DNA of 64,000 nucleotides from Bacillus licheniformis DSM 13 = ATCC 14580 (GCF_000011645.1 NC_006270.3:534501-598500), one strand, 5' to 3'; shown: positions 8,215-16,824, counted from the stretch's first letter. Notes: a model not told the origin generated them from the letters alone. Translations and numbers: made by a program.

Positions 8215-9459
8215 ATGAAGTTAGCAACAAAAATTATTATCGCTCTATTGCTCGGTGCAGTCGTCGGTATTATACTGAACGTCACTTCACCGGATTTATT
8301 CAGCAAGCTTAATACATTTTTATTCGGGCCGCTCGGCACGATCTTCCTTAACTTAATCAAGATGCTCGTTGTACCGATTGTTTTCTTTTCTCTGACTTTA
8401 GGGGTAGCAGGACTTGGAGATCCAAAGAAATTGGGCAGAATCGGTGCCAAAACGATTTCTTTCTTTTTAATAACTACTGCAATTGCCATTATTATCGGAC
8501 TTGTTTTAGCGTTGGTCATCAAACCTGGAACGATCGGAACATATGATACAAGCGCTGCGGAATATTCAGCCCAGAAAGCGCCAAGCATTTCTGACACGCT
8601 TTTGAATATCATTCCGACAAACCCGGTTCAGGCAATGGCTGAAGGAAATATGCTGCAAATCATTGCTTTCTCCATTTTGGTCGGTCTCGGAATTACGATG
8701 CTGGGCAAAAAAGCGGACGCTCTTCTCAAAGTGGTTGAACAGGGTAACGATCTGATGATGTACCTGGTCAATCTTGTCATGAAGTTCGCGCCGTACGGTA
8801 CGTTCGGCTTGATTGCCGGGGCAATCGGAAGCCAGGGCTGGGACGCCATTAAAGCAATGGGGCTTTATATGATCGTCGTTATTCTGGCGCTGTTCATTCA
8901 TACCATCGTCACATACGGCGCAGCGATTGCGCTTCTGGCAAAGCGGAACCCGCTCACATTCTTTAAAGATTTTTCAGAGGTTATGCTTGTTGCCTTCAGT
9001 ACGTCCAGCAGCAACGCGACGCTTCCGGTTTCGATGGATGTCGCTCAAAGAAAGCTGAAAGTTCCAGAGCCGATCTCAAGCTTTGTCCAGCCGCTCGGAG
9101 CTACGATCAACATGGACGGAACGGCGATCATGCAAGGGGTGGCAACAGTCTTTATCGCTCAGGTGTACGGCAATGACCTGTCGCTCACACAGCTGTTGAT
9201 GGTTGTTCTCACGGCAGTGCTTGCCAGCATCGGAACAGCGGGTGTTCCGGGTGTCGGACTCATTATGCTCGCCATGGTTCTTCAAACAGTTGGCCTTCCA
9301 GTTGAGGGAATTGCGCTAATATTGGGAATTGACCGACTTCTGGACATGATTCGTACGGCTGTCAATACAACAGGCGATGCAGCATGTGCGGTCATCGTCA
9401 CCGAGACGGAAAAGAAACACGGCAAAATCGAAGCCCCTCATAGTGAAGTGTCCGTGTAA
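8215..9459 (+). CDS. Sodium/proton-dicarboxylate (glutamate/aspartate) symporter, DAACS family
   Basis: 414 residues, full family length. The first transmembrane segments carry LIKMLVVPIVFFSL; the serine-rich reentrant loop is AFSTSSSNATLP (residues 261-272); the NMDGT motif (residues about 301-305) and a second reentrant stretch before VPGVG bind substrate and sodium in this family. DAACS members import glutamate, aspartate or C4-dicarboxylates with Na+ or H+. It does not look like a close copy of B. subtilis GltP, GltT or DctP as I remember them. Under c-di-AMP control it would link anionic amino-acid uptake to osmotic/potassium status. Confidence 0.9.
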   Translation: MKLATKIIIALLLGAVVGIILNVTSPDLFSKLNTFLFGPLGTIFLNLIKMLVVPIVFFSLTLGVAGLGDPKKLGRIGAKTISFFLITTAIAIIIGLVLALVIKPGTIGTYDTSAAEYSAQKAPSISDTLLNIIPTNPVQAMAEGNMLQIIAFSILVGLGITMLGKKADALLKVVEQGNDLMMYLVNLVMKFAPYGTFGLIAGAIGSQGWDAIKAMGLYMIVVILALFIHTIVTYGAAIALLAKRNPLTFFKDFSEVMLVAFSTSSSNATLPVSMDVAQRKLKVPEPISSFVQPLGATINMDGTAIMQGVATVFIAQVYGNDLSLTQLLMVVLTAVLASIGTAGVPGVGLIMLAMVLQTVGLPVEGIALILGIDRLLDMIRTAVNTTGDAACAVIVTETEKKHGKIEAPHSEVSV

Positions 9460-9478
9460 CTTAAGAAATGATATAATC

Positions 9479-9514
9479 AAACAGTGCCTTTTCGGCACTG
9501 TTTATTTTTTTGGA
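9479..9514 (+). terminator. Terminator between symporter and ydbJ
   Basis: Stem AAACAGTGCC / GGCACTGTTT with loop TTTTC, followed by ATTTTTTT. It lies just before the ydbJ ribosome site. Confidence 0.85.
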
Positions 9515-9528
9515 AAGAGGAGGGGGCT

Positions 9529-10455
9529 ATGACAAAGCAGCCTGTTTTACATATAGAAAATGTTGATAAAATCATAGACGGCAAAACGATATTGAAAGAT
9601 ATCCGCTTAACGGCGGATGAAGGGGAGATCATCGGTCTGCTTGGTCCGAACGGATCAGGAAAAACGACCCTCATCAAATTGATCACCGGTTTAATCAAAA
9701 TGAAGAGCGGATCAATTGTCATAAACGGCTTTCCGATTGACCGCCAATTTGAAAAAGCGATCCAGTCCGTCGGAGCCATTGTAGAAAATCCTGAATTCTA
9801 TCCGTATCTGACAGGCTATGAAAATCTGAAGCACTATGCAAATATGCACGCTGGAATCGGACGGGAAAGACTGGAGGAAGTCATCAGCAGAGTCGGCCTT
9901 GAAGATGCCGCAGAAGACAAGGTCAAAACATACTCGCTTGGAATGAAACAGCGCCTCGGTATTGCCCAGGCGATTCTTCACCGGCCAAAACTGCTGATTT
10001 TGGACGAGCCGACGAACGGATTGGACCCGGCGGGAATGAAAGATTTCCGCGAACACTTGCGTGAACTCGCCGAAGAAGAAGGAACGGCGATCCTGTTTGC
10101 GACTCACTTGCTGAAGGAAGTGGAAGATTTATGCGACCGGGTCGTCATCCTTCAAAAAGGGAAAATCAAATCAACTGTCGTCCTTAATCAAGCGGACGAG
10201 AAACAGGAAAAGGCGATGCTGGAGGTACAGCCTCATGACAAAGCGCTTCAGTGGCTGAAAGACCAAGGATACGAAGCTCGCACCGAAAAAGGCCTGCTTG
10301 CCGTAAAGGTGGAGAAAGCGCAAATTCCGGCTTTAAATCAACAGCTTGTCGCCAATGATATTGACGTCTATTCGATCGCTCCGTTTAAGCAGTCTCTTGA
10401 GGATGAATATATGGCGCGGACGAATGGAATAGAAGAGAGGAATGCTGATGTTTAA
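9529..10455 (+). CDS. ydbJ: ABC transporter ATP-binding protein YdbJ
   Basis: 308 residues from ATG 9529 after GAGGAGGGGG; upstream in-frame codons run through the terminator and are excluded. Walker A GPNGSGKTT, signature YSLGMKQRLG, Walker B LLILDEPTNGLDP and the H-loop THLL are all intact. It is a single nucleotide-binding domain of the drug/lantibiotic export type (CcmA/BcrA-like). The membrane partner YdbK follows with overlapping frames. Function in B. subtilis is not established; export of a peptide or lipid-like compound is an inference. Confidence 0.9.
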   Translation: MTKQPVLHIENVDKIIDGKTILKDIRLTADEGEIIGLLGPNGSGKTTLIKLITGLIKMKSGSIVINGFPIDRQFEKAIQSVGAIVENPEFYPYLTGYENLKHYANMHAGIGRERLEEVISRVGLEDAAEDKVKTYSLGMKQRLGIAQAILHRPKLLILDEPTNGLDPAGMKDFREHLRELAEEEGTAILFATHLLKEVEDLCDRVVILQKGKIKSTVVLNQADEKQEKAMLEVQPHDKALQWLKDQGYEARTEKGLLAVKVEKAQIPALNQQLVANDIDVYSIAPFKQSLEDEYMARTNGIEERNADV

Positions 10456-11215
10456 ACTGATTCAAAACGAGCATGTTAAATTGCTGAAGCGCAAAGTAAC
10501 ATTTGTATCGCTGGCGCTGATTGTAGTCTTTCAATTTCTCCTCGCGCTCATCACCAAAAGAATCCTGATGGGCGCCGGGGCAGAGGATCATTTTATCGGC
10601 TATTTTTCATTCACCCCAAACCTGAATATCCTCTTGCAGGGGCTTTCGATTGTGGTGGCGGCTTCAATTATATCCTTTGAATATGATAAAAAGACGATCA
10701 AGTTTTTGCTGATCCGCCCTGTCAGAAGAGAAAAGATTCTCGTTTCTAAATACGTGACGAGCGTGCTCGCAAGCATTTGGCTTTTTATTATTTACTACGG
10801 ATTTTCTATATTGTTCGGCCTGCTCTTTTTCGGCGTGAAGCTCGACGAAAAAGCGGAGCCGCTCTTTATCAATACGGTGAAAATGATCGGGACGCAGTGG
10901 TTTGAAGTATGGATGATGGTTTCATTTGCGTTTTTATGCTCGGCATTATTCAAAAGCAGCGCGCTCAGCATCATGGTGTCGATTGTCGTGCTGTACGGCG
11001 CCAAAATGCTTGTGACGATTATGGCGTATTTGGAAAAGCCGCTCGGCAAGTTTTTATTGTTCGCCAATACCGATTTAACGCAGTACGCCGGAGAGGCAAA
11101 GCCGCTTTTTGCCGGGATGACGCCTTTATTCTCGCTCTTCATCGTCTTTATCCATCTCGTGTTTTTTCTCGGAACGGCATGGTGGGGCTTTTGCAAACGC
11201 GATATGAAGGTATAA
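10448..11215 (+). CDS. ydbK: ABC transporter permease YdbK
   Basis: 255 residues with six hydrophobic segments, of the ABC-2 permease type. ATG 10448 is preferred because GAGAGG stands seven bases before it; ATG 10442 is one base from it. The gene overlaps the 3' end of ydbJ, so the two are translationally coupled and form one exporter. A basic amphipathic N-terminus (FKLIQNEHVKLLKRK) is typical of the partners of BcrA-like ATPases. Confidence 0.85.
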   Translation: MFKLIQNEHVKLLKRKVTFVSLALIVVFQFLLALITKRILMGAGAEDHFIGYFSFTPNLNILLQGLSIVVAASIISFEYDKKTIKFLLIRPVRREKILVSKYVTSVLASIWLFIIYYGFSILFGLLFFGVKLDEKAEPLFINTVKMIGTQWFEVWMMVSFAFLCSALFKSSALSIMVSIVVLYGAKMLVTIMAYLEKPLGKFLLFANTDLTQYAGEAKPLFAGMTPLFSLFIVFIHLVFFLGTAWWGFCKRDMKV

Positions 11216-11332
11216 ATAATTGTCCAAAGTGTGACAAAAGGAATGACATTTTTGTGAAATATGTCGTAATTACCGTGTGAATCTCCTATTCTCAATTATA
11301 ATTTTAGGAAGGGAATGGGGGATGAGACATCT

Positions 11333-11671
11333 ATGAAAAAGTTTATTACGGCGTTGCCGATTGTATTGCTGCTGTCATTTTCATTTGTTTCTTTTGCCTT
11401 TAACTTTGATCATCTCGTATATTTTAGACTTGCGCTCGGACTATTTTCGCTTGCAGGTTTGTTTCTGTTATATAAATTGAAAAACGGCGTCCGCCTCTTT
11501 ATGGCATACCTTTATGGAAGCTGGATCGTGCTGGCCGGAATCGCCGCATATGAAGAACCGCTTTTTTCCGATTTCTTCTTCGGCGGCCTCACGATCACGA
11601 TGGGCTACTTAACCTACATGCTGATTTATCTCGGTATGAAGGTTGACCGCCGCGGCGGTCAAGCCGTTTAG
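11333..11671 (+). CDS. ydbL: Small membrane protein YdbL
   Basis: 112 residues with three to four hydrophobic segments and no known domain. The start is taken at ATG 11333 (KKFITALPIVLLL), giving about the size of B. subtilis YdbL; ATG 11315 is in frame but its ribosome site nearly touches it. It follows ydbJK as in B. subtilis, so a role alongside that transporter is possible but unproven. Confidence 0.75.
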   Translation: MKKFITALPIVLLLSFSFVSFAFNFDHLVYFRLALGLFSLAGLFLLYKLKNGVRLFMAYLYGSWIVLAGIAAYEEPLFSDFFFGGLTITMGYLTYMLIYLGMKVDRRGGQAV

Positions 11672-11674
11672 TCA

Positions 11675-11708
11675 AAAGCGCACCTCGCTGAAGGTGGGCT
11701 TTTTTGTT
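11675..11708 (+). terminator. Terminator of ydbL
   Basis: Stem AGCGCACCT / AGGTGGGCT (one mismatch) followed by six T residues. Confidence 0.75.
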
Positions 11709-11795
11709 TTGCCAAGGCTATCATTTGCACAACGAGCCGAGAACGAACTATAATACTTATTAAATCTATCGGAATTTGGTCAGGAGGATGCCGGC

Positions 11796-12944
11796 GTGTG
11801 TTCAATATTTGTGAAAACGGAAAGGCAGCAGGAATGGCTCGATAAAATCGGAAAATTGGCGGATGAATTTGAGAAAACAGCAGCGTACTATGACGAACAT
11901 GCACAATTTCCCGCAGAACATATTCAAAAGCTGCGGGATTCAGGCTACACAGCGCTGACGGTCGGAAAAGATTACGGAGGAGAAGGCATTTCGCTCTACG
12001 ATATGCTTTTGTTTCAGGAACGGCTTGCCAAAGGAGACGGACCGACGGCTCTCAGCATCGGCTGGCACTTAAGCGTGATGGGGGAACTGGCGGAGGGAAA
12101 CAGCTGGGACCGGGATGTGTTTTCATCGCTTTCCCATGAAGCATTAAAGGGCGCGCTGATCAACAGAGCGGCAAGTGAAGCGCAGACAGGCAGCCCGACA
12201 AGAGGAGGACGCCCCGGAACCCATGCAGTCAAAAAGAACGGCGGCTGGATTGTAAACGGCCGTAAAACATTCACAACGATGTCTCCGGTTCTCGACTATT
12301 TTCTTGTCACCGCTTGGATTGAAGAGAAGCAAATGATCGGCGTTTTCTTGATCCATAAAGATGCGGAAGGCTTGGCAATAGAAGAAACGTGGGATATGGC
12401 GGCGATGAGGGGCACGGGAAGCCACGATTTGGTGCTGACCGATGTCCGTCTGGACGAATCCATGCTTGTTGAACTGTTGGCTGGTAAAAGAACCGATAAA
12501 ATCAACGGCTGGCTGCTTCATATACCGGCTGTCTATTTAGGGATCGCACAAGCAGCGAGAGACTATGCTGTCCAATTTGCAAAAGACTATCAGCCGAACA
12601 GCTTGAAAGGTCCGATCAAAGAGGTGCCCGCTGTTCAGCGCCATATCGGCGAAATCGATCTGGAACTCATGAAAGCCCGCCACTTTATGTATCATGTTGC
12701 AGAGCTTTATGATGATCCGGAGCGCCGCGCCCTTTTGACAGGTGAGCTTGGAGCGGTTAAGCACACGGTAACGAATACGGCCATTGATGTCGTAGACAAG
12801 GCGATGAGAGTCGTCGGAGCGAAAAGTCTCGCAAGAACGAACCCGCTCCAAAGATTCTACCGCGATGTCCGGGCGGGCCTCCACAACCCGCCGATGGATG
12901 ATGCGACAATCGCCAAGCTTGCAGGAATTGCATTCAGCGAATAG
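11796..12944 (+). CDS. ydbM: Acyl-CoA dehydrogenase-like flavoprotein YdbM
   Basis: 382 residues with a GTG start eight bases after AGGAGG. The N-terminal helical domain (FEKTAAYYDEHAQFPAEHIQKL), the middle beta-domain (TGSPTRGG, VNGRKTFTT) and the C-terminal helical domain (VVGAKSLARTNPLQRFYRD) follow the acyl-CoA dehydrogenase fold with FAD. The position matches ydbM of B. subtilis, whose substrate is unknown. Some relatives are sulfur-compound monooxygenases (DszC-like), so true beta-oxidation activity is not assured. Confidence 0.85.
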   Translation: MCSIFVKTERQQEWLDKIGKLADEFEKTAAYYDEHAQFPAEHIQKLRDSGYTALTVGKDYGGEGISLYDMLLFQERLAKGDGPTALSIGWHLSVMGELAEGNSWDRDVFSSLSHEALKGALINRAASEAQTGSPTRGGRPGTHAVKKNGGWIVNGRKTFTTMSPVLDYFLVTAWIEEKQMIGVFLIHKDAEGLAIEETWDMAAMRGTGSHDLVLTDVRLDESMLVELLAGKRTDKINGWLLHIPAVYLGIAQAARDYAVQFAKDYQPNSLKGPIKEVPAVQRHIGEIDLELMKARHFMYHVAELYDDPERRALLTGELGAVKHTVTNTAIDVVDKAMRVVGAKSLARTNPLQRFYRDVRAGLHNPPMDDATIAKLAGIAFSE

Positions 12945-12984
12945 TTTTGTCATTCTTTAAGCTTTAGCGGGGTGTCGATCCGCT

Positions 12985-13019
12985 AAAAGAAGCCGTTCAA
13001 AATCAGCGGCTTCTTTTTT
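12985..13019. terminator. Terminator between ydbM and fbpB
   Basis: Stem AGAAGCCG / CGGCTTCT followed by TTTTTT on the plus strand, serving ydbM. A second hairpin (TAGCGG / CCGCTA, 12965-12985) precedes it. The T run overlaps the fbpB stop codon. Confidence 0.8.
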
Positions 13020-13173
13020 ATGTTTGTTTTGCTTTTGAAATGGCCAAAAGGCGGTTCTCGTGTCTGCGGTCGATCTTGTCATAAATGACTTCCATTTCTT
13101 TCGGGTTCTTGGCGATTTCTTTTTTATATTCTTCGACAAGCTGATGAAAGGTTTTAATCTTCCGTTTTGACAT
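13018..13173 (-). CDS. fbpB: Fur-regulated basic protein FbpB
   Basis: 51 residues beginning MSKRKIKTFHQLVEEYKKEI and rich in lysine, arginine and glutamate; it fits the FbpB family. In B. subtilis FbpB acts with the small RNA FsrA to lower translation of abundant iron proteins during iron starvation. The start at 13173 lies two bases after the fbpA stop, so the two are translated from one mRNA. A longer open frame overlapping it in another register (12957-13139) is a shadow. Confidence 0.85.
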   Translation of the reverse strand: MSKRKIKTFHQLVEEYKKEIAKNPKEMEVIYDKIDRRHENRLLAISKAKQT

Positions 13174-13175
13174 GT

Positions 13176-13334
13176 TTATCCGCCTTTCTTGATGGATTGG
13201 TATTCGCTTTCAAGTTCGCTTAAAGACAATTCGTAGAGGTGGCGCTCTTCTTTTTTATATATGCCAAGCTGGATAAGACGCTGAATGAGTTGTTTCTTTC
13301 TCATTTCCACCGCTTTCTTTAATTGAGGGGCCAT
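13176..13334 (-). CDS. fbpA: Fur-regulated basic protein FbpA
   Basis: 52 residues (MAPQLKKAVEMRKKQLIQRL ... SEYQSIKKGG) of the FbpA family, a small helical basic protein of the iron-sparing response. The start at 13334 follows GAGGTGAT. A perfect 9-1-9 Fur box and a SigA-type promoter stand immediately upstream, giving direct sequence support for iron control. FbpA's own molecular role is not well defined. Confidence 0.85.
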   Translation of the reverse strand: MAPQLKKAVEMRKKQLIQRLIQLGIYKKEERHLYELSLSELESEYQSIKKGG

Positions 13335-13361
13335 GTGATCACCTCGTCAACCATTAGTGAT

Positions 13362-13380
13362 ATTGATAATCATTATCAAT
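13362..13380 (-). promoter_or_regulatory. Fur box of the fbpAB operon
   Basis: Perfect inverted repeat ATTGATAAT-C-ATTATCAAT, the classic Fur operator, immediately downstream of the -10 box of fbpAB so that bound Fur would block transcription. Confidence 0.93.
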
Positions 13381-13387
13381 TAATTGC

Positions 13388-13417
13388 ATTATACTAAACC
13401 TGATCACCGAATGTAAA
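13388..13417 (-). promoter_or_regulatory. SigA promoter of fbpAB
   Basis: On the minus strand TTTACA (13417-13412), an 18-base spacer, TATAAT (13393-13388), adjacent to the Fur box. Confidence 0.8.
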
Positions 13418-13481
13418 GCGACATCTTCGAAAGAATATTGAATAAAATCGAAAAATATGAATTATTATCCAAAAGAATATA

Positions 13482-13580
13482 TAAAAAAAGAAGCCGACAA
13501 GGGCTTCACAACTAGAAAAAATAATTGCAAAATAGGAACAAAAAACATTCTACCGGAATATAAAAAACGAATCAAGAACT
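13482..13580 (-). ncRNA. Candidate small RNA gene (promoter and terminator only)
   Basis: On the minus strand TTGATT, a 17-base spacer and TAGAAT form a good SigA promoter at about 13543-13573. About 60 bases on is the hairpin GAAGCC-CTTGTC-GGCTTC followed by seven T residues (ending near 13486). No convincing ribosome site or long frame lies between. The predicted transcript of 55-65 bases would end upstream of the fbpAB promoter. It matches no RNA family I recognise, including FsrA. Expression is unproven. Confidence 0.4.
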
Positions 13581-13683
13581 TTTTATGAAATTTCGACATT
13601 TTAAGTTTCCCGGGAAATACTCGTGTCGAATTTTTTAAAGCTCATTCTTTTATGAAACAAATTTTGCTGCTGTCCCGTCTTGT

Positions 13684-13714
13684 ATAAAAAGGACATGGGG
13701 GTGCTCCCATGTCC
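13684..13714 (-). terminator. Terminator of ydbP
   Basis: Nine-base perfect stem GGACATGGG / CCCATGTCC (13691-13714) followed on the minus strand by TTTTTATA. Confidence 0.9.
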
Positions 13715-13749
13715 GGCGGTTCAGACAAAAAATCAGGACTTTAAACGAA

Positions 13750-14070
13750 TTAGCTAATATGTTCAGCCAGGAATTCATTCACTTCTTCAGGCGTTTTGGC
13801 ATTTGCGCTGTGAAGGTGTCCCGTTTTTTCGCCGTTTTTGAAAATCAACAGGCTTGGAATGCCCATGACCTGGTACTTGTCGGCAAGTTCAGGAAGGTCG
13901 TCTTTATTCAGCTCATACCAGTCATTTTCCTGATAAGCCTCAAGAATGTCTCCGATGAACATGTTCATGCGTGTGCAGTCCGGGCACCAGTCAGCGTAAA
14001 ATTTGACGATGATTTCTTTATCGGATTGGATCAATTCATTAAATTGCGCTTCTGTTGTGATTTTTTTCAA
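13750..14070 (-). CDS. ydbP: Thioredoxin-like protein YdbP
   Basis: 106 residues with a thioredoxin fold; the active site is FYADWCPDC (two cysteines separated by Pro-Asp) and the cis-proline is in MGIPSLLIF. TTG 14070 is chosen because AGGAGAGG stands six bases upstream and the length then equals B. subtilis YdbP; a TTG two codons earlier touches the ribosome site. No signal peptide, so it is cytoplasmic. The electron partner is not known. Confidence 0.88.
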   Translation of the reverse strand: MKKITTEAQFNELIQSDKEIIVKFYADWCPDCTRMNMFIGDILEAYQENDWYELNKDDLPELADKYQVMGIPSLLIFKNGEKTGHLHSANAKTPEEVNEFLAEHIS

Positions 14071-14230
14071 TTGCAACCTCTCCTTTTCAATGCCATTTTA
14101 ATATAAAATGAAAAGGATTTACATACAAATGCTTTTTATATGCTGTTTTTAGACCGTATTAAAATAATTAGATCATTTTCCCGGGAAAGTGATAAGATAG
14201 TAAAGATGAATCCAGTGGGGGGAGTACGAA

Positions 14231-15316
14231 TTGAAGACAAGATTAGGATTGGTATACGGCGGAAAATCAGCGGAGCATAACGTTTCTCTGCAAACCGCGC
14301 TGGCCGTCACGAAAGCATTAGATACTGAAAAATTTGATATACACCCGATTTATATAACAGAAAAAGGCGAGTGGGTGAGAGGGCCGCAACTGACAGAACC
14401 GGTTTCAAATGTGAAAATGCTGCAATTTGAACAGACGGGCCAGACATTTTCTCCGGCTGTGTTGAACCGCGATATGTTTCCTGGCGAAGCTGATGCAAAA
14501 GAAGACTCTATCGATGTTGTTTTCCCGCTTTTGCACGGACCGAATGGGGAAGACGGCACCATTCAAGGGATGCTTGAACTATTGAATGTGCCATATGTGG
14601 GCAACGGAGTCTTGGCTTCCTCTGCGGGCATGGATAAAGTGGTCATGAAGCATCTGTTTGCACAGGCAGGTCTTGACCAGGCGAAATACGTTTCATTTTT
14701 GAAAAAAACTTGGAGTCAGTCTAAAGAAGAATGCTATGCTCAAGTGGAAGGGGAACTTGGCTATCCGTGCTTTGTAAAACCGGCCAACCTTGGATCAAGC
14801 GTCGGGATCAGCAAATGCAGAAGCCGTGAAGAGCTTGACCAAGCCTTTGAGCTTGCATTCCAATATGACCGGAAAATTGTCGTTGAAGAGGGCGTCATCG
14901 GACGGGAAATAGAACTCGGCGTTTTAGGGAATGATGAACCTGTCTGCTCAGTCGCGGGGGAAATCGCTCCGAAGAAAGACTTTTATGACTATAAAGCAAA
15001 ATATGAAGACGGCGATACTGATTTGATTATTCCGGCTTCCCTGACAGAAGACGAATACGAAACAATGCGCAGCATGGCGGTCAAAGCGTTTCAGGCGATT
15101 GACGGTTCAGGCCTTGTGAGAGCGGACTTTTTCCTTACAAATGAAGGCAGGGTCCTGATCAATGAAGTCAATACGATGCCGGGATTCACCCCGTTCAGCA
15201 TGTTTCCGCTTCTCTGGAAGCAATCAGGGGTTGAGTACGCTGAACTGATTGAAAAGCTTGTCGCTTTGGCAATCGAGCGCCACGAAGAAAAACAGCAGAT
15301 TAAACATACATTTTAA
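14231..15316 (+). CDS. ddl: D-alanine--D-alanine ligase
   Basis: 361 residues, TTG start after GGGGGGAG. The N-terminal domain has GGKSAEHNVSL; the ATP-grasp domain has LHGPNGEDGT, the lysine-bearing VKPANLGSSVGISK and the metal-site INEVNTMPGFT. The enzyme joins two D-alanines with ATP for the peptidoglycan stem peptide. It stands directly before murF, which adds the dipeptide to UDP-MurNAc-tripeptide, and alr, which makes D-alanine, is 8 kb downstream. Confidence 0.97.
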   Translation: MKTRLGLVYGGKSAEHNVSLQTALAVTKALDTEKFDIHPIYITEKGEWVRGPQLTEPVSNVKMLQFEQTGQTFSPAVLNRDMFPGEADAKEDSIDVVFPLLHGPNGEDGTIQGMLELLNVPYVGNGVLASSAGMDKVVMKHLFAQAGLDQAKYVSFLKKTWSQSKEECYAQVEGELGYPCFVKPANLGSSVGISKCRSREELDQAFELAFQYDRKIVVEEGVIGREIELGVLGNDEPVCSVAGEIAPKKDFYDYKAKYEDGDTDLIIPASLTEDEYETMRSMAVKAFQAIDGSGLVRADFFLTNEGRVLINEVNTMPGFTPFSMFPLLWKQSGVEYAELIEKLVALAIERHEEKQQIKHTF

Positions 15317-15392
15317 CGGGACGGAGCGGACCGAATCCGGGAGCTTTCATGGAGAAAGGCGCTGAAGGCGGTTCGCCCTTAGATACAGCTGC

Positions 15393-15426
15393 AGACACTA
15401 TCCTTATTTGTGGTAGTGTCTCTTTT
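15393..15426 (+). terminator. Hairpin between ddl and murF
   Basis: Perfect stem AGACACTA / TAGTGTCT (15393-15400, 15414-15421) followed by CTTTTCC. A partial terminator could make murF expression lower than ddl or subject it to attenuation. Confidence 0.55.
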
Positions 15427-15453
15427 CCTTGCAGAAGAAAGAGAGGGACATAC

Positions 15454-16824
15454 ATGATAACAAGAACGGTAAAAGAAATTGCTGAAATGTCGGAAGGCGT
15501 TTTGACGAATGAAGCTTTTGAAGGGCGTCTCATCAAAGGCGTCTCAACCGATTCGAGAAAACTGGCGAAAGGCCAACTGTTTATTCCGCTTGCAGGCGAG
15601 CGGTTCAACGGACACGTTTTTGCAGAGCAGGCTTTTCAGGAAGGCGTTGCGGCCGTGCTGTGGAACCGAAGTGAACCGAATCCTCCGGAAGGGAAGCCGG
15701 TCATTTTAGTTGACGATACGCTGGAAGCGCTGCAGAAGCTTGCGAAGGCATACAGGAATCAGCTGGACGTAAAAGTCGTCGGCGTGACCGGTTCAAACGG
15801 AAAAACGACGACAAAAGACATGATTCATGCTGTTTTGGGCACTGAGTATAAAGTGCATAAGACAGAAGGAAACTACAATAACCATATCGGCCTGCCCCTG
15901 ACGATTCTGGCGATGCCCGAAGACACAGAAGTCGCCATTTTGGAAATGGGGATGAGCGCCAAAGGAGAAATCGATTTTCTCACTCGTCTGGCGCGGCCTG
16001 ATATTGCAGTCATTACAAACATTGGTGAATCACACCTCCTTGAACTCGGATCAAGAGAAGGAATTGCAGAGGCGAAGCTCGAAATTGTCAATGGGCTTTC
16101 AAAAGAAGGCACACTCATTTATGTCGGAGATGAACCGCTGCTCACCGAAAGGCTGAACCAGCCGCCTTACGATACAAAGACGTTTGGAGAGGATCCGGCT
16201 TTCGATTATCAGCTTGAGGATATGACACAGACTGAAGAGGGGACGGCATTCCGCGTGAGAGGAATCGAAAACGGGTTCTTCATCCCGGTCCTTGGAAAGC
16301 ATAATGTGAAAAACGCATTAGCCGCGATTGCGGCCGGAGACCTCTTGAATGTCAGCCGCGCTCACATTGCAGAAGGGCTGACTAAACTGAAAGTGACCGG
16401 AATGCGGCTTGAGCTAGTAAAGACGCCGGACGGCGTTGCGATCATTAATGACGCCTATAATGCCAGCCCGACATCGATGAAAGCGGCGATCGAGCTTGTC
16501 GAACAGATGAAGGGATACGGCAAGAAGATTCTTGTTCTCGGCGATATGCTGGAGCTCGGAGAAGGAGAAAAAGCGTTTCATGAAGAAATCGGGCAGGCGG
16601 TCAACCCGGACTCGATCGACTTTTTATTTACGTATGGAGAACTCGGTGCATATATTGCAAAAGGGGCGCTTAAACATTTCCCGGAACACCGCGTCCTTCA
16701 TTTCAACCCGGAAGAAAAAGACAGTTTGAAAAAGACACTGAAAGAAAAAGCGAATACAGGGGATTTAATCCTCGTCAAAGCGTCCAGAGGCATGCGCCTT
16801 GAGGATGTTATAAAAGATTTGTAA
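15454..16824 (+). CDS. murF: UDP-MurNAc-tripeptide--D-Ala-D-Ala ligase
   Basis: 456 residues from ATG 15454 after GAGAGGGA; an upstream in-frame ATG at 15349 would run through the ddl-murF hairpin. Mur-ligase ATP loop GSNGKTTT at residues 113-120, then EGNYNNHIGLP, ITNIGESHL and NDAYNASP are characteristic. It catalyses the last cytoplasmic step of UDP-MurNAc-pentapeptide synthesis. Confidence 0.96.
   Translation: MITRTVKEIAEMSEGVLTNEAFEGRLIKGVSTDSRKLAKGQLFIPLAGERFNGHVFAEQAFQEGVAAVLWNRSEPNPPEGKPVILVDDTLEALQKLAKAYRNQLDVKVVGVTGSNGKTTTKDMIHAVLGTEYKVHKTEGNYNNHIGLPLTILAMPEDTEVAILEMGMSAKGEIDFLTRLARPDIAVITNIGESHLLELGSREGIAEAKLEIVNGLSKEGTLIYVGDEPLLTERLNQPPYDTKTFGEDPAFDYQLEDMTQTEEGTAFRVRGIENGFFIPVLGKHNVKNALAAIAAGDLLNVSRAHIAEGLTKLKVTGMRLELVKTPDGVAIINDAYNASPTSMKAAIELVEQMKGYGKKILVLGDMLELGEGEKAFHEEIGQAVNPDSIDFLFTYGELGAYIAKGALKHFPEHRVLHFNPEEKDSLKKTLKEKANTGDLILVKASRGMRLEDVIKDL

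Noticed and set aside
12957..13139. 60-codon minus-strand frame
   Set aside because: It overlaps fbpB in another register; fbpB has the ribosome coupling and the family match.
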